From Takifugu bimaculatus (Eukaryota > Chordata > Actinopteri > Tetraodontiformes > Tetraodontidae), in NCBI GenBank assembly GCA_004026145.2, contig CP034990.1, positions 18,554,176-18,618,175 of the forward strand: DNA of 64,000 nucleotides. The letters run 5' to 3'. Position 1 is the first letter of the stretch, and each line of letters starts with the position of its first letter. The notes under the pieces are model-generated. The model did not search any database, was not told where the DNA came from, and saw nothing but the letters and a program-made list of their open reading frames with translations. The position numbers and the translations under genes were made by a program. Below are positions 36,999 to 50,500 of the stretch, one piece after another.

Positions 36999-39900
36999 GT
37001 GCGTTGCATAAACCTGCAGAAGAGACCTCTGAAAGGTTTAAACCTGCAGCATCGACTGTTAACTGTGAATGGATGAATTTTTAAAAAAAAAACTCACACA
37101 CAACATTTTTGCACAGATTCCTGCTTTAATTATTTATATGTTCATAAAGCCAGCCGGCATCCAGGTGAGGAGAATGATGCATCATGGATGACACAAGCCT
37201 GGGGGAGCCAAACCTCAGCTTCTCCTACTCCACGCGTCACTCTTTTATTTTTATTGGCAGTTTTCTCAGCTGTTGGCTGAAGAGCATGTGGGAAGCATCA
37301 ACTTCTGCCTTTCAGTGTTGCTCATCAGACTATTTTCCAGCTTATTAATTGGCCAAAGGTTCTTCCACTGGCGTCCCAATGAAACAGCCATTATGGCAGG
37401 TTGGGGTTTTGTCACACAGAACCTTTTTCTGCCAAAATGTCCCGTGTTTTTCCTCTCCTCTTCCTGTTTAGTTCCATAGAATTGCTCTGAATTTTAGTTC
37501 AAATCCAGGCTGTGAAGCTGTAGCATGTAGCCTAGCAGCCTCCGCGGACTAGCAGCTGATGTGCTTCCCGTGTCCTCGCTGTTTGAGGGCTGGTTTCCGC
37601 CCGCCTACATAGTCAGTCAGTGAAACTAAAATCCTCAGGCCAAAAGGAGTATGTGCGCGCGTGTGAGTGTGTAGACAGGTGAACAGGAACCCTCCAGGCA
37701 TGTGTGCAGCACCTGAGCTACATTCCAGTTCTTCCACAGTCGTAACGGCACATTCATCACTGCACACAGTCATTAATGCGGAAAAGAAAATGTAAAACTA
37801 GGGAACAAACTGAGCAGGGAAGAACTACCCAGGGTCTCCATGCTTCCTCCACAGAGCGACAGATGTTAAATTCCTGTATTTCTCCTCATCAGAGATGGTT
37901 CCCAGCAATGGAACTGTTCTAAGATGGTATCAAATCTTATTTACTCGCCCCGGCGCTGTACGCAGAGAGGAAAACACTTTCCATTTTCAACTCTGAATCG
38001 AGGAGATAACGCGCCTCCGCTCACAATGACGGAGATGTAAACTTGCGATAAAAAAAGGCTGTGGGTCAGAATTTTTCTCTCTTTTTCTCTGCGGCACCCC
38101 CGGGGTCAGGAGAGGGCAGGAGCCCCCCCCATTACCATATTCTAATGAAAATCAATAAAGCAAGCTGTGCACTTTTATGCACTCCAAGCTTTTTTTTTAT
38201 ACTAAATAATTCTAAATATGAAGCACCTTCTTCATCAGTGATGCTCTGAGCACCGGGGTCGAAAGTACATAGAGTAATATCATGATTTAGCACAAATATT
38301 TGCAGCGTAAGTATTAAAGGAAATGTTGAATTCTAATATTTGCTACACACACACTGCAGAAAGATCTTTTTATAGTGGGGTTTTTTTTCCTGGCAAATTA
38401 GGCATTTTCATTTTTCTCACTGCCAAAAAAGTTACAGTTTCTTTGGCAACAAGTTTCTTTTAAAAGTTAATAAAGTGAAGCGGTTCCATCAGTTGAGACG
38501 TTTAAATGAAGACGTAGCTATAGATAGTTGTAATATGACTTTAATGCACCACAGAGAATTACAACAAACGTCCCGATATTGGATTAAAAAAAGGTTTTCA
38601 ACTGACTATTATAGGTAATTAAAATTTTTATTAAATCTGAGTTCAATCTTGAGCACTCAGAAGTACACGTGCTTGTACATCCTTGTATCTTTGTGAGGAC
38701 ATTCATGACTTATTGCATTACCCAGCCCCTAACCCTAACATCCCACTTAACCCCCAACCCTCACCTGAAGCCGATCATAACCGCAGCCTTAAAACGAGGC
38801 ATTAACCCTTAATCAGTCCTTTGATCCTGCGAGGACCAAATAAAATGGTATGTCCCCACTTTGCTAGTAGAATGAGTATTTTAGTACCAATATAAGAACA
38901 CACAAACATACTTTGAACAACAGTAAACTGTTTAAAAACTCAAAATTAACACATTGGACAAAAGCATGCAGCTATAAATAACTTCAGTCAGATACCAACA
39001 CTAGATGATGATATAAGCAGTGACCAGTGTTTCCATCATTAAACTGCTGCACTTCTGTGGTTCTGTGGTTTGGTCCTGGCCTCCATTTACAGCCCGGTTC
39101 AGATTATTCCTGAGTCACACTGCAAACTAATGAGAGTGGCGCCCAGAGCCAACTTCAAACGCCACGCTGCAGTCAAAATATTCTTTGTGAATTCATTCTC
39201 ATCGCACCCAAAGGTGAGGAAACAGCTTCACAGCGACTTGTTGTTTTAACTGTCGCCTTCCTTTCTCTATTAATGTCAATGGAAAAAGTGAATTATTTAT
39301 ATCTATGTGCACATCAGTATAGAGTGGAAACTGTAAAAGACGACAACTTTGGACATTTCTCTGTCCTCGCCATGGCACACGGATGCCGCTCCTGTTTCTG
39401 CCTCCGCTCTGTAAAACAATCAATGATTTAATCGCGCTTTAACTGTGGCTGAACTCTTTGTTGCTGGTGCCGTGTTAAAAACTGCAGCAGAAAGCAACCG
39501 ACGCCTCTGCTGTTTTATCACCTCTGCACAGGCGCGTCTGAGGTTCAGAGTCAATTTATAGATATAAGTTTACCCCCCCCCCCCCCCCCCCCCCAACAGA
39601 TCAGGACAGAAAGCTCTGACAACATCAGCTCAACATCTGTACAGCTGATTGGAGCATCTGTTGCTCAGGACAACTGCTGCTGCTGAGGGAACCGTCCTGG
39701 ATGTGACATAATTCCGTCAGTCTTCATCACAGCAGCTCTGACTTTATTAAGATTCATATCTAAATCTGACCAACAAAAGGCTCTCGGATAAAGGCCATGA
39801 AGCCGATGCTCACTTTGATCTGAGCAATGTTTGGTCGCCAGGGTAACCAGGGTTCTCTGAAGGCTCTGGTTTCTTATTTGTGATCTCTCCCCTTAAGACC

Positions 39901-42900
39901 AATCATGGGAGCTCCAGAGACACTGTGAGCTTTATCATCCCTCCAGGATACACCTGAAAGAAAAGATTCACCTCAGATGAAATCTGTATTAAGCCGTTAG
40001 CGTGTTTCTTTTGCACTACCCAGAATAACATCCCCTTCATCACCAGGGCCTGGAAATTGTGGGAAAGTGTGAAAATGTGTGTTATAGCACCATTATAAAA
40101 GCAGTATTGGGCTTTAGTAGTTTCTTGTGTAACACCTCAGCTTCCACACACTGGCTGCTACGGCACAGGTGGATTCTTCTCTCAGCCTAAATGAGCCATT
40201 AGAGCCTTACAGAACAAGATAAACATTCATCCATGTCGAGAAGCAGCCCGACCATTAACACTCATAAAACAGTGTCCAAAAACCCACCAAAGGTCATGGA
40301 GGTTGTTACAGCGCCAGTCCTGGTGAACAGGTGCATCACCTGTGGCTGTAGAGTCCCAGGAAAATGAATAAGAACCTATTTACCTTTACGCAAGGTCTCA
40401 ATCACTCCATCTCCCTTCAGGCATAGCAGCCATAGCCGATTAGCAATGGGCTCCAGAGTTAAAAACACAGTGTTGGTACAGACATTCAGACTGAAGGAGA
40501 TACGAGCTTCCACGTGTGCTCCCATCCAACCTGCGACAGATCAGATCCCATCCAACCACTGCTCGCTCCACGCAGTGGTGTTAAATGTGTTAGGCAGAAG
40601 GTAATTGTGTTTCCAAGCGCAGCACCTCTCTGTGATCATCCATGTACCCTCAGACAACCCTGTTTTACTGTCACCCTTTGCTGTCGGTACAGCAAATACA
40701 GCTAATAACCAGTCAGTTTAGCTCCGTTGAGGAGCCCCAGCAAGTGTCTTTGGAGGAGGGTGGAAATTCTCTCATTAGGAGACATCATCAGCTGGCACAT
40801 CACTCTGACATTTCCTTTTGAAAGTGTGATCAGCTTTTCACCCCACAACCAGGGGCTATTGTATATAGGCTCAGGATCCAGGAGGAAGGCCATGTTTACT
40901 CACCATCACTTTTGTTCACTTCCCCTCATTAGAGCGCCCAAGTAACCCGTGACATTGATAGGGAAAAGGACCTTGTAGGAGCCTTTTCATCCTTTTTCAG
41001 CAGTTTATGTCTGCCCTCATAAGTTTGCTGTTGTCTGCAATGAACCCTCATGTAGTGCAGTGGCTTTTTTTTTGAAGCCTTGAACTTTTTTTCTCACTTC
41101 TCTGACCCACCCAGGAGAGGTAATAAGGTAAAGAGACGTATACAATGGGCAGATACTACCGATGCCATGAATAAATACATTAATTAAAAGGGAACACATG
41201 AATTCACCTTCTTTAATGCAGACATGTAGAATGTTATGTGAATCATGTTCCTGTCAAACAGAAAACGCCTTCCACCCCAAACAATACATACAATGATGAC
41301 AATTATCATGCTGAACAATATAAATGAACTGCTAATAGCCTGAGTTCTGAAGGAAAAGTAGTCAAATTATCCTTAGAGGTTATTATAGGGTCCTGAGCGG
41401 CGTTCTGAATAAGCAGTTATAGCACCTCCAGTAACAAGCTAACAAGCAACACCAACAGCTGCAGAGCTGTGAGCCCCACAGAGGTGGCAGAACACACTTT
41501 TCCAGCATCCAAAGCAGATGAATGTACCCATTTATACACACAAATTTCAATCATATTTGGGTTGTTAAATGCAGCTTTGAGATAAGAAATCAAAACTGAA
41601 ATCATGGTTGCTCCAATATTAATAATAAAATTAATATTCTGAGAGAGGAAAGTGGGAGACAAATGTCTTGACTGGGTCGTAAATGATGTGCCAACGGACC
41701 CGGCACACTCGATCACCCACTCCAGCGATCCTGTTATCTGTCCTGGCAAAGCTCACCTCTTTACAACCAAGGTGCACGTTGTACCTGACAACAACTCGAC
41801 TGGTAGTTCATTATTTCCCAGACACACTGATGTTAACAAGCTAAACACTTGTGAAAGATGTTCTTTTTCACACCTGCAGACATGTCAAAGTTGCTTTTGT
41901 CATATAACCCAGAATCCAGACCACATAGATTATACAATAAATATTATATCACATAAATATCGGGACACAAACACAAAAAAGTAGAAAAATCTGGGAAAAT
42001 AAGTTGACTTGAACCACCAAATCTTGTGCATTACATCCGTCTCACCGGATCCAATTCAATTAACTGAATATGCAACTGCAAATAATAAGTCATTGCCTGC
42101 CAGTGATGTTGTGACATTTCCATATGTTGTTTTAACATCCCGAATGCAGAACGACTACATGCATAAATAAGCGGACCAGTTGAGCTCTTCAGGCATTTCT
42201 TTTCTTCAATATTTTATCGGCTGTCTTTCTAGCAACATGAAAACACAAAGACGGTTACCTACCGTGACACCCAGACATGACAAAAAAAGCTTTTTTTTAA
42301 TGAATAGAAAAAGATCTCAGGATGAGTGAAAGCTTCTGACATGCACTCTTTAATATTTCACTGGCAACTAGTAAGAGAACTGAGATTGTCTTGTCTTGCC
42401 GCCCTCATGGAGGGAAAGCTCTGTTTCATATTAATGAAGTCTGTGCAGATCTGGAAGGCAGACAGAGATCAAGTATTTTATCTTATTTTATGTTTTGTTT
42501 TGATCACGGCCTCTCTGTGGCTGGTACGGGCCACCTATCAAATATTCATGCAGCGAGCGCCTTGATTTGATTTGATTCATGGAGTTAAAGAAGGCACAGG
42601 TCACTTATCAGTGTGAGAAGCAATAAAAAAATGACTTTATAATAGAGGATGTGACTTTGACCTGACTGAGGAGCTGTCAGCTTGTACCAAAATGTAGCAT
42701 ACACACTCACAAACCTGTTCTCAATAGCAGCATTTTATCCTCAATCCATCTTTCAGTGTCAGAGGTTAAAAGAAGCGGAGCAAAGGGTGACAGTGGGGCT
42801 ATTGTGGTTGGAAATGAGTATGGGGGAAAGAATGAGACAAGTGGCAGAGTAGAGAGATGAGCTTTTGTGGTAATGGTCTCAGACAACTAATGACCGAACT

Positions 42901-44448
42901 CTTTCCTCAACATCTGCAACAGAGTGGAAGGCTCGGAGAGCAGTATCCATCAAGATTCCTCCATTTTTCCCCATCTTCTTTGAAGGATGACAAATTACCT
43001 GCAGGTCAAACGACAGAAGAAAACCTGCTTCGAATGTGATTAAGTTGCCGCTAATTCAAGAGAGTCTGACGAAATGTAAAGGCAAGCCATTTCCCAGAGG
43101 ATCACCGTATCCATCCAATTAATTAACTGTTACATTTTGTTAAAATCACCCGAATGCTAATGTAATCTGATGTTTGCTCTAGCCAGACACGCAGAGAGTA
43201 TTTAGATCCCTCTTGTTTTCCTCTCCCCACCCCTCAGTTTTTTCCTCTCAGCGACATCCGCAGCCCGGATTGGTCTCTAAGGTTGGCCAACCAAGAGCTC
43301 CCTGGCTGACTTGTCTTCCACCATTTATTCCTCGTTGCCTGCCTGTTTCCGTGTGGTGCAGGACAAAGTTTGATCAATTAAATTATATTAAATTGGATTT
43401 TTTTGTGCAGTAACAGCACATAATACCAGCAGGCGTAAGAGGGTGTAATGTGCCACATCTAAGCCGAGGTGCTTATGAGGTCTCAAGAGATCACCTCCAA
43501 GGTGACAGACACCTCCAAATGTGAAAAGCTCCCGAGTCGCCATCACTTTCACAAACGCAAAAAGCCTTTTGAATGAGAGGTTAAAGATCTTGCAAGAGCC
43601 TGAAAGTCATCGCGGCTTCGATTTAAGCACTTATAAATATCCAGACCTGATTGACTGAGGACTTACGGACATGCAGAGATCGATGTTTGCAATTACACGG
43701 AGATGGAATGTCACCAGAGCTCTGCTACACCGGTGTCGGGTTAATACCGCTGCATACGTTACGTCCACACTTTTACTTTAAAACCTACACAGACCAAACG
43801 CCAACATGTCTGCTTGTTTTTTCAGTCCCGTCAGTATCATTATTTGACTTTCCTTTTAATGAGGAGGGTTTTAATGAGCCCTATGAGGTTTGTTTTGGCT
43901 CCTCTATTTATACTCCAGGTAGAAGCTCCAGCTACATCTGCTGTACAGAGGAGTACACATCCAGTACACAGCACTGATTCAATGCAGCACTGACAGTGGT
44001 GTTGTATTACAAGTGTATATTCAGCCATGGACATAAACTATGTGAACGTGCATACAGGAAGAAAATCAGGGCGTAACTATCCGGCCAAATGAGTCTCAGC
44101 ACCGCAATAAAAAGTTCCACAGATGTTATTTATTCCACACATGATTTAACAGGCTTAAAAATTTAAGAATCAAAGTCATTACACAAAAAAAGCAAAAATG
44201 TAAGTGCAAATGATTCAATTAATTTGATTCCCAACCCCTCCCTCCCACTAGCGCTCCTGTCACTCATGGGCTAGCGGCAGCAAGCGGCGTGCACATGATA
44301 GTGCCTACTCAGCATGCTTGGGTCTGGTACCGCTGGTTGAAAAGCCTCAAAGCCGGACTGTGTAGAGTTGCGCTGAGTCGTGGAAAAGCAGCTCATTTTA
44401 GCTGTACTGAATGGAATGGAACAGATTATTGTCTGTTAGCCTAGCTTA

Positions 44449-44505
<57 letters not shown>

Positions 44506-47500
44506 AAAGAGAGAGAGAAACTGTAACTAAATTACTTCATACAGTAGTTTCCTGGAGGAATTTTTTTTTTGCTTAATTCCAATCCAAACCTATTTTGTTT
44601 TATGATCCAGGATTTACAAAGCTTAACGTTCTCAGCTGTGTTGGCCTACTCACGGAGTTTCTGCTCACCCCAAAGTGAAATCACAAATGTGGAAGCGAAA
44701 AAAGATAAATTTCTTGAATAATCCTAAATTGCATTAAGTGGAATGAGGAGAAAATGAGAACTCTTGACCCAGCCAGGCACGCTGGGTTCTCAGCATGTTT
44801 AAAGCTCTGAAGCTAGAATTGCCCCCGTGTTTATTGCAATAGCATAAACTGACTGAAGTAATCCTATTTGGCCTCAGTGGCCTCGACAATCACCGACGCA
44901 AAAATACATATAAAAAGGCAACGCTAAAAGCGAAACATTTAAGTGTGATAAACCTTCCCTACTTCAACCCTAAAGCAGGTTAAACTGGTGAGCTCAGTCG
45001 TGAGGAAAGGGAGGAAAAACACAGCCTGTGGCTGTCTGCTTCAGCACGACCAGCCGGCCGAACCTGACAAACATCAGCAACAAAGGTGAAAGAAGCAAGC
45101 TGGAGGTCAGCAGACGCTCCGTCTCACTCACAAATGACGCAAAGTGAGACAAACAAACCAGTGGGTGTTTGTGGGTCTGTTACAAAACAGGTGATCTGAT
45201 TTGGGTTGGAACGAACTCGCTGTGTTGATGTGAAACAACTTGTGGATATAGAGGCGGCAGCTTCAAAGGACACGTTTCGTAGTTTGGTGCCGACATTTTG
45301 GGGGAGAAGTGTTGCTATTTTAAAAGCATACTGTGGTCAGAAGCAGCCTATTTTTCTATTTCAACAAGCCAAAATAGAAGACAATAATATGCGATGATGG
45401 TGGTATCGAATTTGTCCTGGGTCTTCTAAAAGTTCTTTAATTAAAAACATTTGCAGCAACACACACACACATGCACACACACACCATTTAGAGTCTTGAG
45501 TCAAGTTGATATTTACACTGTGGGAGGAAACTAAAGTAACTAGACCCCCCCACGCAGAGGCAGGAAATCAAGCTTGCAACTTTTATGTTAATTACTGCAC
45601 TACTGTCCCGCCCACCCCCACAATTCCTTCACAATTAACCCCGGCGAGGAGTGGGCGCTCGGATTAAAAGAGGAGCTCTTTGCAGCTGTGCTCGCTTCCC
45701 TTTCTTACCTGATGCCAGCAGATGATAAAGTGCACAAAACCTCCTGCTTTAAAGTATTGGCTTTTCCAAAATACAGGTCGCTCGGGGATTCATATCAGGA
45801 TGCAGAGCAGCGTCCTGAATACGGATCAGTCGACTCACAGAGGGGAACGAAACAGCAAACAATGTCACAGCCCAGCTGCTTAATTTACATCCACCTCTAC
45901 TGTAAGACACCAAAGGGGGAACGACACCTCTGTTGTCTTCACAGCAAAAAAAACTAAAATTGATGTGTCGGCCATGTGCATCTCCAGGCAAGGTACATCT
46001 GTTCCATCGTGCCGCCCAAAATAAACACTCTAAACAAAAGTAAATGTTTCAGCCCGAAGAGCCACAAGAGCCTGAGCATATTCAGATTACCACGCTTCAA
46101 CCTCAGGCTGCTGATTCAGAGGCGCTGAAGTACGGAGGGTCGGTGCCGTAATCAGAGCGTAGCAGGTGTGTTCTGTCATTTGGCTCATCAGCTTTTTATT
46201 TTTGATTTTGTTCCCCACTTTACAGGCACTTTTATGAGACTGAGCAAAGAAAAGAACCGCCTGCGTCAGATTGTCTTGTATTAATTTGTATGAGCACAAA
46301 ATAGGATATATGCAGGAAGTAAGAACATGGGACTGCTTTGCAAGGGGGAAAAAAGGTGAAGCTGTCGAATCGACGCACAGATGCCCCATAAAAGCACAAG
46401 ACGGGAGAGTTTTTGCTCCTCGGGCCACGAGAGCTGAGCGGCTGCTGACAGATGCTGTAGCAGACTGACAAAGCGCTGCCTGATGGCTATGTTCTGTCTT
46501 TCCCAAATCCAACACCTGCCAAAAACTTTTCAATATTATCTTTTAAAACTGCTTATTAAGTAACTGTGTTAAGATTACAGCAGAAGTTAAAGGGCAACCA
46601 AAACTTTCCCTGAGAACTTTAGTCTACCTTTCTAGATGGCAAAAGCAACACAGACGCAACACTGAGTTTACACAATGAGACACATCATTAAATTGAGTTC
46701 ACATGGATTTTTAAATGTTTTACAACATCCACGACCATATTTATGTTAGCATGTGTTTGTCCTCAGCAAGAACTCCCCCCCAAAAAATTGTTGCCAAATT
46801 AATGAAGAAATGCAAATTAACCGATGACCTCACACACATTCTCTCATTACTAATGCACATCTTATAAACATCAACAATCACTAATGTATATTTATGGCCA
46901 TGTTTTATCTCTCAAACCACCCTTTGAGATGCCCAGACAAAATGTCCTCACCTTGCAGACGTGTCCTCGCCTTGCTAGTGAAGTGTATAATCTGGTCCTC
47001 ACTGTGTAACAAATATAAGAACATACACACACACACACATGCCTGGCAATATCAACAAAGGCACCACATGGCTTGAAAACCATTTAAATAAACCTGTAAA
47101 ACAGACCATTCTGGGGCTGTCAGGCACCATTTGTTGTTCTTAACATATAATTCAGTGGAGACATCCACATGCAAATACAAACCAAGCTCCCTAAAATGAA
47201 TTGGAGCTACTTTTATTTCTAAGCTGTGAGGCATTTGTGAATTTTTAATGGGCCGCATTTTCAGCAGGAAGCAGCACAGACAGCACCAAAGAACTTCAGG
47301 CATCAGCCGCTCCCAAACAAGACTGCACAGTTTCCTCCACTTTAAAGCAAACGGGCACTTCAGAAACTATTTCACTTAGAGTACTTCAAATAGCTTGTTT
47401 GTAGATTTTGTCTGGTTTGTAGTAAAATTTCAAGTCATCCATTTCATTTTCGCAGCAGTGTGAAATTGATTTGCAGGGGGAGACAGTCTTCGGGGTGCGT

Positions 47501-50500
47501 TCCCTAATTTGCTGCTTTTGTTAGCCAGATTTAAATTAAATGGCATTTTGACATTTTCCTACACTGAACGAGTCACATTTTCCCTCGGCGGAAAGGTCCG
47601 TTCCAGTGAGAAATGCTGCAGCTTGTAAGGCCTTGCTGAAGGCGTGCGGGTCAGATGGCTGCGTCAGGGCGGAGAGATCTGGTGCGAAGGAAGATCCCCA
47701 GCACGACGGTGGGTTTTATCCCCACTTGGACGTTTCTGTGAAGAGCTGCAGACAGAACGGTGCTTCACCTGTACCACACTGTCCGGCTGCTTTCCCTGGG
47801 TTTGTCAGTGGAAACGCTGAAAAAGAAGAATGCGCTGAATTCTATCCGTGATATTGCAGAATTCAATTTAAGGTTTTTTAGTCAGATTAATTGTCCGACA
47901 TTGATTGAGTCCTGTCCGTTCTGAATAAAGCACAGACGCTCCACACCACAGCGGTTCTTTCATACGGGCGGATGCGCACGCTTGCCAGAATGTTGAGACA
48001 TGTGATACTTGCTTGTATCAGCAGCAGATGACAGCTGAACCTGTGAAAAAATCGGCCCTTGCTCTCAGCAGCTTCTGAAAAGCTGCTCGATAGTAAATTT
48101 ACAGATTCTGAATCAAGTACTGAAAAGCTTTTCATAGCACAACTCCCATTCTTTTCATTGTGCGCCGCTGAATGTGAATGTATTTCTCAGAGACGTAAAA
48201 GCCATTAAAAAAAAGTCCTAAGGCTCAGCTCCAGGAGGTAGGTTGGATCTTTTGGGGGAGAAAAAAGTCATTTTCTATACCGCAAAAACTTTTTAGGCCA
48301 AAACAACAGATGTCCATTGTTAAATTTACTGTTGGCATCTTGTCTATTAGGATCAAATGAACCTGCTCCTTGCAGAGCACTCATTGGCTAATGCAGTAAT
48401 CCTTTTAATTAATGGAATCTTAACTGCCTTTGCTGTCTGACAGCGGTTCGATTCTTCTGTCAAATGGCTTTGGAATGTGCATTTAAAAAAAAACGTTCAG
48501 AAGAACTAACTGTAATTCTACTAATATGGAGTAACAAGTCGCGCAGCTAATTACTTACTTAAATTAAACAAAGCAATTGCACTTGACAGCGTTTTAAAGG
48601 GCTCCTTCCTTAGTTAAGATTTAAATTAAGACCCCGGCACAGTTAGCACAGCTGTCTCTTAGCAGGAAGGTTCTGGGTTCGATGGGTCTAAGTGGAGGTG
48701 TGGTGTTTCCAGGGGCCCCCATGGGTCTGTGAAAAGGTGTCAACGTTTAATCTAGAAATACTCAAAACCAACCAACGATGATCCTGGAGCTGCTAATATT
48801 AGCTACAACATTAAATCTTACGATAAATAAGACAAATGAAGCATTTTTCCCACGTTCCTTGAGAAATTTTAAGCAGCACTAGCGAAATATTTGATGATCA
48901 GAAGAGTTAATGTCGGTTCAAAAGTTTAAAAATGCAAACGGTATTATTTACAGAGCCACAAACGGCCGTCTTCACCGCACAACGGCTCCATTACTCTGTG
49001 AAGGTGTAATGCAACTGACTTCCCTTAAACGACGTTTCTGTACGCCTTTGACGGCTCGTCCGTGCTGCAGTTTTCCTGTGATCTGAAATGCCCCCCCCCC
49101 CCCCCCCCCCCCCCCCCCGCAGCACCTCCAGCTTCATTTCATAATTCATTTTGGAAGCTTGTACAAATAATGGCAGAGGAGATAAGTGTAACTGGATGTC
49201 CCGAGTAATCTGCCAGACAAATTTGCACGGAATACATCTCGCGTTAGGAGAGCGAGCTCGCAATGTTCAGGCGTAATAAAGGGATGCCGTAGAGAGAGAC
49301 TCTCTGTCCCCTCATTTTTTTTTGGCATTTTTTATACACTACAGCAAATGATATGTCCAACATGGTGCTGTAATCATCATATCAAGAAGGTTCTGGGTTC
49401 GATTCCAGTGAGGTAAATGCTAGTGTGCACAGATGTTGACTAAAAGTCCCCCTCCCCAAATCACGACATCCATAAAAAGAGTCCCGTCATCACTGTGGAG
49501 TCATGAGTGAAGGCAGGAAATATATATTCTGTTCCCAAATTGCTGTTAGCTTTGATGAATCTTGTTTTGAAGGCACGGTAATTTTCTTCTGTCTCATCGA
49601 TTCTGCCCCTGTGATCCATCTCCACCCTCCCCCATCATCATGCGCTCATGGCTGATTCAATAAAGATGAATGGAACGCTGACAGCAGAAGTTTGCCGTCT
49701 CCTGGAAGCAAAGATGCGCTTGGAGGAGAATGCGCCTCAAAGTGATGCATGAAAAACGACTTTCTCCTCTGCCAAAGTCCTGCAGTCCAACAGAATTCTC
49801 CTTTTATTTGTGAACTTATTGAGGTTTTTCGGGGTGTGAACAGATTGACATTACGTAGAGGCTGCTCAACTTGCATATTACAACTCGTGCATGCAGCACA
49901 GCCGTCTGCATTGTTCATGAGGAGAAATCGAAGCAGCTGGCAGCTGAACGAGCACAACCAGCCAGACATGAAGCGAATTCAGCAGCAGTGGAGGCAGCAC
50001 TTACCAGGACAGAAAAAAAGCTCATTTTATTGTGTTCCAAAAGATTTAAAACGGCTATTGTAACATTTTACCTGCAGCAGCATCTACGATTTAATTTTAG
50101 TAGCGGTATTTTTGCCTTTACTTAGAAGATCCCTGCTCTCGTTATAAAATAGTTGATATCAGGTCCTTACAACCTTTGCCAAACGAGCTCATAACGCAGA
50201 TTTGGGTTCAGCTTTTAAATCCTCGTGGGTTTGTTTTTTTCATGTTCTGCATCAAAACCAGGAGCCGTCTGAGTGATGGAGCAGGCTGGGTTACATGAAA
50301 AAGGCGAGACATAAGTTTTGAACTGCATCTGAGGTGCATTTCCTACAGTTTATGAAGGTCTATATGGCTGAATTTCAGTCTCAGAGGTTGTTTCCATGTT
50401 TGCTGCTGCCAGAGAGAGAACGTGAACTCATCTAATCATTAAAAGTCATCAGAGGACGGCCTTTGAATCAGAACCTCGTGTCTTTCTAATTTATTCTCTT

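Noticed and set aside
38725..38760. Interstitial telomere or chromosome-fusion scar
   Set aside because: The CCCTAA units are few and degenerate, and the same surrounding blocks recur at 63545-63808. This fits a dispersed repeat better.
49382..49420. Possible tRNA gene because of GGGTTCGATTCC
   Set aside because: Only a B-box-like stretch is present. There is no A box, anticodon arm or acceptor stem, so a SINE remnant is more likely.
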